Positions 9,364 to 19,064 of a stretch of DNA of 64,000 nucleotides are shown in pieces. A program made the translations under genes and the position numbers. Location of the stretch: positions 62,001 to 126,000 of the forward strand of contig CBDCLS010000006.1 in assembly GCA_965218775.1 (NCBI GenBank). The letters run 5' to 3'. Position 1 is the stretch's first letter, and each line of letters starts with the position of its first letter. This DNA is from CAUZIZ01 sp965218775. GTDB lineage: Bacteria; Acidobacteriota; UBA6911; RPQK01; JAJDTT01. The notes beneath the pieces are model-generated. The model made no database searches. It saw only the letters and a program-made list of their open reading frames with translations, and was not told the origin of the DNA.

Positions 9364-9423
9364 TTTTTACTCCCTAAGGTTGGGGGCGGCCGCCACTAGC
9401 CAGAAGGGACGGCAAAGACTGGA

Positions 9424-11073
9424 TCAGTCCAGCCCAAAGGTGAATAGAGAACTGCCTGCCGCGATGGCAAGGTACTGTTTTCCGTCCATCAGGTAGGTGA
9501 TGGGAGCCGAGATGATGGCTCCTCCCGTCTGGAAGCGCCAAAGGTCCTTACCGGTCTTCGCATCCAGAGCCATGAAGTAGCCCTGCATATCCCCGGTGAA
9601 GAGGAGTCCGCCGGCGGTTGAGAGGATCCCTCCCCAGGAGGGCGCGTAGAATCTGAACTCCCAGCGGGTCTCTCCTGAGGTCGGGTCCAGGGCCTTGACG
9701 CCTCCCCAGGTGTCCTCGTCGGGTACCTGGAAAGTGCTCCCCATGAAAAAGTGTCCTTCCTGAAACTCCTGCTCGGAAGTGTAGTAGGTCGTACACTCCT
9801 CCCGGATGGTGACGTTCAGCAACCCGGTATCGGGATTATAGGCAGGAGCCATCCAGTTGGTGGCTCCACCGACGCCGGGACACTGGTAGTTGCCCTCCTC
9901 GGTGGGAGCCGTATCGGGAAGAACCTGGGGGCGCCCATCTGATCCAATTCCCGAGGCCCAGGTCATCCGAGCGAACGGCTTGCCCAGGAGAAACTCTCCC
10001 GTTTCCCGGTCGAGGACATAGTAGAAGCCGTTCCGGTTGGCCTGTACCAGCAGCTTCCTCTTTTTTCCCTGGAACTCCCGATCCAGAAGCACCGGCACCT
10101 CATTCGCATCCCAGTCGTGAACGTCATGGGGTGTGAACTGATAATGCCAGCGCAGCTTGCCATCGTCCGGATCCAGCGCCAGCACGCTGTTCGAGTACAG
10201 ATTGTCTCCCAGCCGATCCTTACCGTCGAAATCCGGGGCCGGGTTGCCCGCACACCAGTAGAGAATATCGAGCTCCGGATCATAGGTCCCGGTCATCCAG
10301 GTGGGAGCTCCACCGGTCTTCCAGGAATCGCCCGACCAGGTCTCGGAGCCCGGCTCTCCAGGCGCGGGAATGGTCCAGAAGCGCCAGCGCCGCTCGCCGG
10401 AATCGGCATCGTAGGCGTCCAGAATGCCGCGCACGCCGTACTCGCCTCCGGAGGTTCCCACGATCACCTTGTCCTTCACCACCAGCGGAGCCAGGGTGGA
10501 GCTGTATCCTTTCCGGTAGTCGCCCACTTCCACATCCCAGACGACATTCCCCGTCCTTCTGTCGAGGGCGACCAGATGGCCGTCGAGGGTCGCCATGTAG
10601 AGCTTCTCACCCAGTATGGCGAAGCCCCGGTTGATGGGTCCGCAGCAGCGGCTCTGGGAGGGGATCTGCCTCTGGTAGCGCCACAAGACTCTGCCGGTCC
10701 TGGCGTCCAGTGCATAGCCGTTGTTGTGGGCAGCGGTCAGGTACATGATCTCATCCAGGACCAGCGGCACCGTCTCGAACCTGGCCGCGTTCCCGTCGCC
10801 GGTTTGGAAGACCCACTGCACCTTCAGACGCTTCACGTTTTCGGTGTTAATCTGATTCAGAGGACGGTGATTCTGACCGCTGTAGTCACCCCGATAGTGA
10901 AGCCAATTGGATGGCTCTTCGAGCGCCTTTACCAGTCGCTCCGACGTCACCTGGGCTTCAAGCCATGAAGCCCCGGCTAGCCCGACCACAACTGCCACCA
11001 GGATCCACACTCGAGACGGACGTCGATATCCTGCCCGAGTTGTGCGCTTTGTCGGTCGTAGGCCGATCATCAA
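9424..11073 (-). CDS. PQQ-dependent alcohol/sugar dehydrogenase (quinoprotein)
   Basis: A 549-residue exported beta-propeller enzyme with an N-terminal membrane or signal helix (~21-40). Eight-bladed propeller tryptophan-docking motifs recur (ALDARTGRVLW, ALDRRTGNVVW). The adjacent Cys143-Cys144 pair matches the disulfide ring over PQQ. Putative metal and cofactor ligands are E211, N277 (CAGNPAP) and D320 (HDWDAN). A second Asp, D322, follows at +2, the pattern reported for lanthanide-dependent members. The enzyme oxidises alcohols or sugars in the periplasm and passes electrons to a cytochrome c. Its start overlaps the stop of the upstream dicytochrome gene by 4 nt, so the two are translationally coupled. 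Confidence 0.88.
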   Translation of the reverse strand: MMIGLRPTKRTTRAGYRRPSRVWILVAVVVGLAGASWLEAQVTSERLVKALEEPSNWLHYRGDYSGQNHRPLNQINTENVKRLKVQWVFQTGDGNAARFETVPLVLDEIMYLTAAHNNGYALDARTGRVLWRYQRQIPSQSRCCGPINRGFAILGEKLYMATLDGHLVALDRRTGNVVWDVEVGDYRKGYSSTLAPLVVKDKVIVGTSGGEYGVRGILDAYDADSGERRWRFWTIPAPGEPGSETWSGDSWKTGGAPTWMTGTYDPELDILYWCAGNPAPDFDGKDRLGDNLYSNSVLALDPDDGKLRWHYQFTPHDVHDWDANEVPVLLDREFQGKKRKLLVQANRNGFYYVLDRETGEFLLGKPFARMTWASGIGSDGRPQVLPDTAPTEEGNYQCPGVGGATNWMAPAYNPDTGLLNVTIREECTTYYTSEQEFQEGHFFMGSTFQVPDEDTWGGVKALDPTSGETRWEFRFYAPSWGGILSTAGGLLFTGDMQGYFMALDAKTGKDLWRFQTGGAIISAPITYLMDGKQYLAIAAGSSLFTFGLD

Positions 11074-11912
11074 TCCTTCTTTCCGCGTGGTTGCTGGGTG
11101 AGAAAGGTCAGCAAGTCGCGCAGATCCGCGTCGGAAAGCATGCTTCCCGAGTACACAGGCATCAACGAGTGATCGAGGCGAACGATCTCCTTGAGCTCAC
11201 CCTTTTGTCTGCTATGAAGGGCTTCCTTCTGATCCATGATCTGGATGGTGAAGGTGTCCTCGTTTCTGATCACACCGGTAATCCTACTTCCGTCTGCGGC
11301 GACCAGAGTCACCGGTTCATAGTTGGTCCAGGGCCGATCGAGGATGGTCCGTGTCCTGAAATTGGCGCTCGGATCTCTGATGGATTCCTGCAGATCCTCC
11401 AGGGAACGCATTGCCCCGATCCGCGTCAGATCGGGCCCCAGACGCCCACCCTCACCGCCCACCATGTGACAGTTCGAGCAGAAGCCCTTGCCAAAGTAGA
11501 GGGTCTCCCCAACTTGCCAATCGCCATTCGCTCCGACGGCCTGCCTCTTCGAACGAACTTCAGCGAGGAAGGCCATTACTTGCCAGATCTGATCCTCGGG
11601 TAGGGCATAAGGTGGCATATCCGTACCCAGGATGCCCTGACTGATAACCCCAAACATCTGCTGATCCGTGGAACTGTGCGTCAAATCGGGACGGGTCAGA
11701 TCGGGACCGGTCAGGCCTCCCTCCGCTTTCAGGCCATGGCAGAAAGAGCAGTAGACCCGAAACAGCCCCCGGCCCCCGGCGATGGCAACTGGGTCTCCGA
11801 GCCTCGGATTCTTGTTCTTGGAATCCGCCTCCTGCGAGTGCGCAGGCAGTAGAAGCATCCATAGAACAATCGTGAGAATAACGGCGGACATTAGTACTCT
11901 GAAGAGAAACAC
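11070..11912 (-). CDS. Exported diheme cytochrome c, electron acceptor of the PQQ dehydrogenase
   Basis: 280 residues with a signal peptide (to ~26, ending PAHSQEA). It has two class I cytochrome c modules, each with one CxxCH: CSFCHGLKAEGG and CSNCHMVGGEGG. After the second heme the sequence follows the C-terminal tail typical of planctomycete/acidobacterial heme-binding proteins (LVAADGSRITGVIRNED...LMPVYSGSMLSDADLRDLLTF). It overlaps the downstream PQQ dehydrogenase by 4 nt, so the two proteins probably make one periplasmic oxidation complex. It is first in the minus-strand unit. Confidence 0.88.
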   Translation of the reverse strand: MFLFRVLMSAVILTIVLWMLLLPAHSQEADSKNKNPRLGDPVAIAGGRGLFRVYCSFCHGLKAEGGLTGPDLTRPDLTHSSTDQQMFGVISQGILGTDMPPYALPEDQIWQVMAFLAEVRSKRQAVGANGDWQVGETLYFGKGFCSNCHMVGGEGGRLGPDLTRIGAMRSLEDLQESIRDPSANFRTRTILDRPWTNYEPVTLVAADGSRITGVIRNEDTFTIQIMDQKEALHSRQKGELKEIVRLDHSLMPVYSGSMLSDADLRDLLTFLTQQPRGKKD

Positions 11913-12024
11913 TTCAATATTGACCGGAGCTCATTCTATGCAGGCCTGCGAAGTCGGTCAAGGCAAGATGGACAGCAGAGCAGATCAGTCCCATTCCCAG
12001 CCGCGGTGACCCAATTCGAGACGG

Positions 12025-12123
12025 AAACTTTGCGTCCGGGCCGTAGCGGTGGGCTCCAGGCCGCCGTCCGAGCCAAAAGCTCGGAGGATAAGACTTCGGC
12101 CTGGAGGCCAAAGCTACGTCCGC
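12025..12123 (-). repeat. Dispersed repeat family 1 (about 95 bp), reverse copy
   Basis: Core modules are TTTGGCCTCCAGGCCGAAGT and GGCGGCCTGGAGGCCACCGC (here reverse-complemented), joined by a hairpin around GAGCTTTTGGCTC. Other copies lie at 18054, 21098 (split), 26817 (split), 36930, 37494 and 46378 (fragment). It lies in the gap between the divergent cytochrome and fusion genes. Confidence 0.8.
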
Positions 12124-12221
12124 CAAAGAAGTTCCAGGTCAGGTTAGGCCAGCAGCCCTTAGATTGACCTCTCGAGCGCTGGACCGCTACACTCCCTCGA
12201 AGTCACAAGCGAGAAGCGAAG

Positions 12222-15200
12222 ATGAGAAGATTCCTGCCTCCAGTTCCAGTCGTCCGTGGGTTAGTTGTTCTCCTCAGCCTTCTCTTCTTGAGTGGCTGTT
12301 TCAGTCGCGAAGCCACTTTGGAAATCCGTAAGGGCGACCACATCTCCATCATCGGCAACACTTTGGCGGAGCGAATGCAGTATTTCGGGCATTTCGAAAC
12401 GCTATTGCATACCCGGTTTCCCCAACACCAGCTCGTCATCAGGAACCTCGGTTACTCCGCCGACGAGATCGCCTTCCGTCCTCGGTCCCTAAACTGGGGC
12501 AGCCCCGACGACCATCTCTCGATGGCGCAGACGGACGTCATACTCGCCTTCTTCGGCTTCAACGAGTCGTTTGCAGGGCCTGAGGGCCTGGAAGAATTCA
12601 AGACCGACCTGGTCGAGTTCATCCGGCATACCAGAGATCGGAGGTACAACGGTGAGTCCGCACCTCGGCTGGCTTTGATCTCGCCTGTCGCCCATGAGGA
12701 TCTAGAAAACCCCAACCTCCCAGATAGCACCATCAACAACCAGAACCTGGCCCGTTACACCCAGGCCATGGCTGAGATCGCCCATGAGCATGAAGTTCCG
12801 TTCGTCGATCTGCTCTGGCCTTCAGGCGATCGGATGAAGAGCTCCTCACAACCGTTGACCATCAACGGATTGCACTTGAGCGAATCGGGCTATGCCGAGG
12901 TGGCACCGCTCCTGGACCAGGCGCTCTTCGGCGCCCACCCGAACCTGGAAGCCGGAACCGAGAAACTTCGGGCCGAAGTGAACGAGAAGAATCTCTTCTT
13001 CTTTCACCGCTATCGGGCCGTCAACGGCTACTACATCTATGGAGGCCGATCCCAGCGAGATCACGGCAATCCTCCTTTCACCGATGCCTACGTGCTCGAG
13101 AACGAGCGCGGCAAGCTGGACGACATGGCTCGGGTCCGGGACCAGCGCGTCTGGAAAGTAGCCCAAGCACTGCCGGTAAGCTCCGAAATCGATGACAGCA
13201 AAACCAGGCCTTTATACGACGTCCCCACCAACTTCAACGAGCCGATCGAGATCCTACCGCCGGAGCAGGCCCGGAAGCATTTCAAACTGGCTCCCGGATA
13301 CGCCGCCAATCTCTTTGCCAGCGAGGCGGAGTTCCCAGAGCTCAAGAATCCGGTCCAGCTGACCTTCGACACCAGAGGTCGGCTGTGGATTCTGACGATG
13401 CCCGACTATCCGATGTTCCAACCCCCCAACCGTCCCAGCGACCGACTGCTGATCCTGGAGGACAGCAACCATGACGGCCGAGCCGACAAGCTCACCGTCT
13501 TCGCGGACGGACTGCACGTCCCTACTGGCTTCGAGCTCGGCGACGGCGGGGTCTACATCTCACAACAACCAAATCTCATGTTCCTGCAGGATACCGACGG
13601 CGACGACAAGGCCGACGTCCGGAAGCTGATCCTTCATGGCTTCGACTCTGCCGACTCGCATCACTCCATCGGCGCTTTCACCTGGGGACCGGGCGGCGGT
13701 CTCTACATGCACGAAGGCACCTTCCATCACACCTCGGTCGAAACCCATTCGGGTCCGGTCCGAAACGCTCACGGAGGTGTCTATCGCTACGATCCCACGA
13801 CTCAGAACTTCGAGACCTTTGTCTCCTACAACTTTGCCAATCCCTGGGGGCACGCCTTCGATGCCTGGGGACAGAACTTCGTGGCCGACGCTTCCGGCGG
13901 ACGCAACTACTTCGGCACAGCCTTCTCTGGAAAGGCTCCCCCCTTTACGGGTCAACCGGACTTCGGTCCCTTCAAATTCACCTATCGTTCGCTGATGAAG
14001 CAGTTCATCGTCAAGCGAGTACGCCCCACCGCGGGATGCGAGTTCGTCTCCAGCGGCCATTTCCCCCCTTCGGCTCAGGGGAATTTCTTGCTGAACAACG
14101 TTATCGGTTTCCAGGGGATTCTGCAGCACCGGGTCAAGGAGGAGGGGTCCGGCTTTGTAGGAACCGAGATTGAGCCAATCCTGTTTTCCTCCGACCGAAA
14201 CTTCCGCCCCACCGATTTGCAGTTCGGGCCAGATGGAGCGCTCTACGTGGTTGACTGGTTCAATCCCCTGGTCGGCCACATGCAGCACAACCTACGAGAC
14301 CCCAACCGCGATACGACGCATGGACGGGTCTGGAGGATCACCTATCCCTCTAGGCCCCTGTTGCAGCCTGCCAGGATCGCGGGCGAGCCGATCGAGGCGC
14401 TTCTGGAACTCCTGAAAAGCTATGAAGACCGAACACGCTACCGGGTGAGATTGGAGTTGAGAGAGCGCGATAGGGACAAAGTCGTTGCAGCTTTGAAAGC
14501 GTGGATTGAGGGCCTCGACCCAAAGGATAAGGATTACGAACACCACCGTCTGGAGGCGCTCTGGGTGCATCAGCATCACAACGCCGTCAACACCGCGCTG
14601 CTGAAACAGGTGCTGCGCTCACCGGATTACCGGGCCAGAGCAGCAGCCACGCGAGTCCTGGCTTACTGGCGCGAGCAGATCGACGATGCGCTCGATCTTC
14701 TCCTGGCTCAGGGAGGGGACCACCATCCACGAGTCCGGCTGGAGGCGGTCCGAGCCGCCAGCTTCTTCGAAAGTCCGCGGGCCGCCGAAGTCGCGTTGGA
14801 GGTCGTAAGACACCCCCTGGACGATTATCTGAACTACACGCTGGGAGAAACGATCGAGACGCTCAAGCCCCATTGGCACCCCATCCTTACCTCGGGTCGA
14901 GCCTTCCTTCCAGACAACCCGAACGGGACCGAGTATCTGCTGGAGCGCCTGAGCCCCGAAGAGCTCCAGAAGGCAGCGCGGAATCAGTCTGTCTACAAGG
15001 CTTTGCTCTCTACTGCCGGAGTAAAGGAGCAGTACCGTCTAGAAGCTCTGAGCGGGCTGACGGGGCTGAACCGGTCGAGTGAGATATTGGAGCTTCTTTC
15101 GGCCATTCGACTGGTCGATGGAGGACACTCATCCCAGGCCGAGCCGGTTCTACTGGATCTGGGCCGGCTTCTGGAACGGCGATCGGGTTCGGAGCTGAAT

Positions 15201-16781
15201 TCCAGTCGAGGCGAGCTGGAGCGGCTGACGGCAGCTGCCAGACTAGCGCCAACGCGGCGGCTTGCCAACGTGGCCCTGATCGTCGCAGATCAGGGAGTAG
15301 AAGCCTCGTGGAAGCGCTCCTCTAACTCACTCCAAGCGCTGCAGGACCTGGCCGAGAGTATCCCCCTCATCTCAGATCCTCGATTGCGTTCCCAGATTCA
15401 TCCGAAACTGGAGGGGCTCCTGCGCCGCTTTCCCCCTCAGCTCGCGGGGAGCACCGCAAAGTCCCGGTCCCGTGCCGAAGTCGTACGCACGGCTGCCATC
15501 GAGGCGCTGCCGTCGATCCCCAGTTACCAAGCCGAGTCGCTTCACTTGCTGGCCGGACTCATCGCCTCGGACAGGATGCGTGTGGCAGCCATTCGAGCGG
15601 TCCAAAAACTGCCCAGGGAAAAGATTTCCAAACAGGATCTCCTTCCGTTGGTAGCAGGAATCGTGGATCACCTGGCCTCGCTTCCGCCTCGGCGTCGCAC
15701 CTCAGAGGATGCCCTGAACGCCGCCAGGCTGGCAGAGGAACTCGCAGACGTGCTTCCTGCCGATCAGTCCGGTGGATATCGAGACCGATTATCGGATCTG
15801 GCCGTCACGGTCATCGCCATCAAGCCCCTCCCGAACCGGATGCAATACGACAGGAAGGAGATCTTCGTCGAAGCGGGACGGCCGGTCGAGATCGTCTTCG
15901 AAAACGTGGACATCATGCCCCACAACCTGCTGATCACCGCCCCCGGCTCCCTGGTTGAGGTGGGTATGGCCGCCGAGCGGATGGCCACACGTCCCGATGC
16001 TTTCGAATTGCAGTTCGTACCCAAGACACGAAAAGTCCTCTACGCCACCAAGCTGCTCCAACCCCGGCAGCTTGAAAAGCTCCAATTCACCGCGCCCGGA
16101 AAACTAGGAGACTACCCCTACGTCTGCACCTTCCCTGGCCACTGGCGAACCATGGTTGGGACCATGCACGTCGTCGATGATCTTGAGAAGATCCCCCCAG
16201 ACGTGCTGGCGGCAGCCGAGCCCGGGGAGATCAACTCCAGAGAATTCGTAAAGGCCTGGAAGTTAAGCGACCTGGTTGGGTCTTTGGGACGTCTGGACGC
16301 GGACCGGAACTTCGAGAATGGGGGCCACTTGTTCGCGGCTCTTTCCTGCAACAAGTGTCATCAGATGAACGGCGCTGGAGGTCAGACGGGGCCTGATCTG
16401 ACCCTGGTCTCGGGCAAGTTGGCGTCGGGAGAGCTCGACCGGTTGGCTCTGCTTAAAGAGATCGTCGAACCCTCCGCTGTCATAGACGAGAAGCATCGGG
16501 TGCAGGTGATCACGACGAACCAGGGTGTCATCCTGAGCGGCGTCGTAACCTACGAGGATGAGCATGTGGTCCGCCTGGTCTCCAACCCTCTCGAAAGCGA
16601 GAAGCCGGAAGAGATCGCCAAGGACAGCGTAAAAGAGAGGTGGGAATCGACGATTTCAGTCATGCCGGAAGGACTGCTCAGCACCGCCTCTTCTCAAGAT
16701 ATCCTAGACCTGATCGCTTATGTCGCGACCGGAGGTGGACTCAAGCCCACCCTGGCGGGCGGTACGGCCAGGCAGCGTTAG
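12222..16781 (+). CDS. Giant lipoprotein: SGNH-like / PQQ-type propeller / HEAT / cupredoxin / cytochrome c fusion
   Basis: A 1519-residue exported lipoprotein (lipobox LSGC at ~26). Parts in order: an SGNH-hydrolase-like domain (~35-235; GFNES and GLHLSESG blocks, but the nucleophile block reads GNTL, so activity is doubtful); a membrane-bound dehydrogenase propeller of the TIGR02604 type (~345-715); HEAT-like helical repeats (~740-1170); a type 1 copper domain with ligands His1234, Cys1302, His1307 and Met1310; and a cytochrome c with CNKCH at 1376-1380 plus the TIGR02603-like tail. This is a one-polypeptide electron-transfer chain common in PVC and Acidobacteriota genomes. The substrate is unknown. 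It is followed 11 bp later by an oxidoreductase gene, probably in one operon. Confidence 0.88.
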   Translation: MRRFLPPVPVVRGLVVLLSLLFLSGCFSREATLEIRKGDHISIIGNTLAERMQYFGHFETLLHTRFPQHQLVIRNLGYSADEIAFRPRSLNWGSPDDHLSMAQTDVILAFFGFNESFAGPEGLEEFKTDLVEFIRHTRDRRYNGESAPRLALISPVAHEDLENPNLPDSTINNQNLARYTQAMAEIAHEHEVPFVDLLWPSGDRMKSSSQPLTINGLHLSESGYAEVAPLLDQALFGAHPNLEAGTEKLRAEVNEKNLFFFHRYRAVNGYYIYGGRSQRDHGNPPFTDAYVLENERGKLDDMARVRDQRVWKVAQALPVSSEIDDSKTRPLYDVPTNFNEPIEILPPEQARKHFKLAPGYAANLFASEAEFPELKNPVQLTFDTRGRLWILTMPDYPMFQPPNRPSDRLLILEDSNHDGRADKLTVFADGLHVPTGFELGDGGVYISQQPNLMFLQDTDGDDKADVRKLILHGFDSADSHHSIGAFTWGPGGGLYMHEGTFHHTSVETHSGPVRNAHGGVYRYDPTTQNFETFVSYNFANPWGHAFDAWGQNFVADASGGRNYFGTAFSGKAPPFTGQPDFGPFKFTYRSLMKQFIVKRVRPTAGCEFVSSGHFPPSAQGNFLLNNVIGFQGILQHRVKEEGSGFVGTEIEPILFSSDRNFRPTDLQFGPDGALYVVDWFNPLVGHMQHNLRDPNRDTTHGRVWRITYPSRPLLQPARIAGEPIEALLELLKSYEDRTRYRVRLELRERDRDKVVAALKAWIEGLDPKDKDYEHHRLEALWVHQHHNAVNTALLKQVLRSPDYRARAAATRVLAYWREQIDDALDLLLAQGGDHHPRVRLEAVRAASFFESPRAAEVALEVVRHPLDDYLNYTLGETIETLKPHWHPILTSGRAFLPDNPNGTEYLLERLSPEELQKAARNQSVYKALLSTAGVKEQYRLEALSGLTGLNRSSEILELLSAIRLVDGGHSSQAEPVLLDLGRLLERRSGSELNSSRGELERLTAAARLAPTRRLANVALIVADQGVEASWKRSSNSLQALQDLAESIPLISDPRLRSQIHPKLEGLLRRFPPQLAGSTAKSRSRAEVVRTAAIEALPSIPSYQAESLHLLAGLIASDRMRVAAIRAVQKLPREKISKQDLLPLVAGIVDHLASLPPRRRTSEDALNAARLAEELADVLPADQSGGYRDRLSDLAVTVIAIKPLPNRMQYDRKEIFVEAGRPVEIVFENVDIMPHNLLITAPGSLVEVGMAAERMATRPDAFELQFVPKTRKVLYATKLLQPRQLEKLQFTAPGKLGDYPYVCTFPGHWRTMVGTMHVVDDLEKIPPDVLAAAEPGEINSREFVKAWKLSDLVGSLGRLDADRNFENGGHLFAALSCNKCHQMNGAGGQTGPDLTLVSGKLASGELDRLALLKEIVEPSAVIDEKHRVQVITTNQGVILSGVVTYEDEHVVRLVSNPLESEKPEEIAKDSVKERWESTISVMPEGLLSTASSQDILDLIAYVATGGGLKPTLAGGTARQR

Positions 16782-16792
16782 GGAGAGACATC

Positions 16793-18034
16793 GTGTATCG
16801 CACTGGGCGACGACAGTTTTTGAAACTGAGCGGGGCGGCCATCCCCCTGGCGGGCAGCGCCTTGGTTGGCCAAGACCTGATAGCGCGCAAGAGACGGAAG
16901 TACCGCGTCGCCGTCATTGGTTCTACTGGGCGGGGGGGCTATGGGCACGGCCTGGACACGGCGTTCGTGGGCGTCGAGCGGGCAGAGATCGTCGCCCTGG
17001 CTGATCCCTCGACAGAAGGTCGTCAGGAAACGGCGTCCCGGCTGAATGTCCCAAGTACTTACGCGGACTATCGGCAGATGTTGCAGGCCGTCAGGCCCGA
17101 CATTGTGTGCATCGGACCATCCTGGCTGAACCGACGGGTCGAGATGATTACGGCTGCGGCTGAAGTGGGTGCGCACGTCTTCTGCGAGAAACCGTTCGTC
17201 TCCACCCTTGCAGAGGCCGACCAGATTGTCGCGGCTTGCCGTCGCGCCGGGATCAAGTTGGCGATGGCACACCAGTGGGCCGCTGCGCCGCCTGTGCAGA
17301 AAATCATAAGCGAGATTCGCGCTGGCAAGTACGGAAAACTGCTGCGGGCCTACATCCGCCCCAAGGACGACTCACGTGGCGGCGGCCACGAGCTGATTCT
17401 CCACGGCACCCACCACTTCACACTACTGTTCACATTGGCCGGCTGGCCTCTCTGGGTGTTCGGGAATGTACAGGTGGGTGGCAGAGACATCACCCGCGCA
17501 GACCGTCAGACAAAGCCCGACTTCCTGGGACCCATCGCGGGGGATTCGGTGTCGGCTGTCATCGGCTTCGATAACGGCACGCGCGTGTTCTTCGATAGCA
17601 CGGCGGGATTGGCCGTCGAAAAGAACAGGCCATTCACGCATCTTTTCGGCGTAATGCTCGAGTGCGAAAAGAAGCGGATCCAGCTCCGCTCGCCAGGCGA
17701 TGCGTACCTATACGACGCGCCTACCGTGTTGGCAGACCACCAGAATCTGCGGTGGGAAAAGCTAGTAGTCGACGACTGGCATTTCACGCCCGACGGCGAA
17801 CCCAACCCCCAACTACAGAACAAGCGTTGGCGGCAGGTCTTCAACAACACCCTGGCCAATGATCTGATCGATGCAATAGAACAGGATCGCCCACCCCTCT
17901 CGGGACTTGAACATGCGATGCAGATCACGGAATTGGTCCAGGGAGTCTACGCCTCACATTTCTCCGGAAAGCGGGTAGATCTGCCGCTTAAGGATCGCGT
18001 CCACCCCTTGGAAGTGACGGACACAGCTCGCTAA
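16793..18034 (+). CDS. Tat-exported Gfo/Idh/MocA-family oxidoreductase
   Basis: 413 residues from GTG at 16793, chosen because a purine-rich site (AGGGAGAG) precedes it and because it places a twin-arginine signal (GRRQFLKLSGAA) at the N-terminus. The Rossmann motif follows (VAVIGSTGRGGYG), then CEKPF, the family's conserved EKP lysine motif, and a C-terminal alpha/beta domain with GGGHELILHGTHHF. Members oxidise or reduce sugars with tightly bound NAD(P). Export by Tat is known for many members in these phyla. It lies 11 bp after the fusion lipoprotein and probably acts in the same sugar or polyol pathway. Confidence 0.88.
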   Translation: MYRTGRRQFLKLSGAAIPLAGSALVGQDLIARKRRKYRVAVIGSTGRGGYGHGLDTAFVGVERAEIVALADPSTEGRQETASRLNVPSTYADYRQMLQAVRPDIVCIGPSWLNRRVEMITAAAEVGAHVFCEKPFVSTLAEADQIVAACRRAGIKLAMAHQWAAAPPVQKIISEIRAGKYGKLLRAYIRPKDDSRGGGHELILHGTHHFTLLFTLAGWPLWVFGNVQVGGRDITRADRQTKPDFLGPIAGDSVSAVIGFDNGTRVFFDSTAGLAVEKNRPFTHLFGVMLECEKKRIQLRSPGDAYLYDAPTVLADHQNLRWEKLVVDDWHFTPDGEPNPQLQNKRWRQVFNNTLANDLIDAIEQDRPPLSGLEHAMQITELVQGVYASHFSGKRVDLPLKDRVHPLEVTDTAR

Positions 18035-18053
18035 CCTGAAACTTCATTTGCAG

Positions 18054-18147
18054 AAGTAGCTTTGGCCTCCAGGCCGAAGTCTTATTCTTCTGAGCTTCTG
18101 GCTCGGACGGCGGCCTGGAGGCCACCGCTACGCCGGACCCAAAGTTT
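18054..18147 (+). repeat. Dispersed repeat family 1, forward copy
   Basis: Complete copy beginning GTAGCTTTGGCCTCCAGGCC and ending near CGCTACGCCGGACCCAAAG. It sits between the oxidoreductase stop and the PhyH gene. Confidence 0.8.
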
Positions 18148-18272
18148 CTTTCTCGAGGGATTCAGTACGGCTGCTATGAACCCTGAGAAGATTTCCAGGT
18201 ATTATCAAATAGATCAACCTGCTATATCTGAGCGGACACCATTGGGTTCATCCCAAACGGAGGTGAGAGGAT

Positions 18273-19055
18273 TTGCTAGACCAACAACAGATCGATCGTT
18301 ACTGGAACAGAGGATGGGTCGTCGCCGAAGCCGTCTTCGGCTCTGAAGAAACGGAAGAAATTGCCCAGCTGGCGCTTCAGATCGGATCGGAAGAGCTGAG
18401 GGAGGGCACCGGGGTAAGCGACGAGTTCACCCGCACGAACCCGGAGGCGGCTTTCGACAGCTACACTGCAGACCACTCCGAAGACGGTCGCGTGGCACCC
18501 CGCAAGATCGACTCCCCTTTCCTGAAGCGCGAGGAGTTCCGGCAGTTCGTCCTGGATGAGCGTCTGATCGGGATCCTACGCGCGGTCCTGGGTAAAGAGC
18601 CGCTCTTGCTTGAGGATCAGATCTTGATGAAGCCTCCGGAGTTCGGCTCCGCCAAGCCCTATCACCAGGACAACGCCTACTTTCTGTGCCAACCGGCGGA
18701 CGACGTGCTTACCGCCTGGATCGCCCTGGACGACGTGGACGAGGACAATGGCTGCCTGCGCTATATCGACGGCTCCCATCGGCAGGGTATCCTGCCCCAT
18801 CAGCCCCTGGCCGACGAGCCCTACAACAAGTCGCCTGCCTCCGAGCTCATCGATTTGAACCGAGAGTCAGTGGCTCCGGTGAAGAAGGGCGGCGTCGTAC
18901 TCCATCACTGCCAGACGCTGCACACCTCACATCGTAACCATTCGAATCGCTGGCGCCGAGGCTACGCCACCCACTGGGGGACAGCGGATGTCAGCAGCGA
19001 AAGCTCGTTTCTCGACAACCCGGTCTTCCAGGCAGTCCTGGCCCGGACGCAGTGA
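18273..19055 (+). CDS. Phytanoyl-CoA dioxygenase (PhyH) family protein
   Basis: A 260-residue non-heme Fe(II)/2-oxoglutarate oxygenase. The jelly-roll facial triad is visible: H131 and D133 in YHQDNAYF and a distal His near 217-220 (LHTSHRNH), followed by an Arg (RRGYATHW, ~229) that would bind 2-oxoglutarate. GDSHR-like text (YIDGSHRQG) is typical of the family. The start is TTG at 18273 with a good GGAGGTGAGAGG site. The substrate is unknown; members hydroxylate small metabolites and lipids. It ends 9 bp before the convergent ceramidase-like gene. Confidence 0.87.
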   Translation: MLDQQQIDRYWNRGWVVAEAVFGSEETEEIAQLALQIGSEELREGTGVSDEFTRTNPEAAFDSYTADHSEDGRVAPRKIDSPFLKREEFRQFVLDERLIGILRAVLGKEPLLLEDQILMKPPEFGSAKPYHQDNAYFLCQPADDVLTAWIALDDVDEDNGCLRYIDGSHRQGILPHQPLADEPYNKSPASELIDLNRESVAPVKKGGVVLHHCQTLHTSHRNHSNRWRRGYATHWGTADVSSESSFLDNPVFQAVLARTQ

Positions 19056-19064
19056 AACGCAAAC

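Noticed and set aside
10117..10968. 283-codon forward frame
   Set aside because: Antisense to the PQQ dehydrogenase; a shadow caused by high GC at third positions.
13560..14288. 242-codon minus-strand frame
   Set aside because: Antisense to the propeller part of the 12222-16781 fusion protein; no domain seen.
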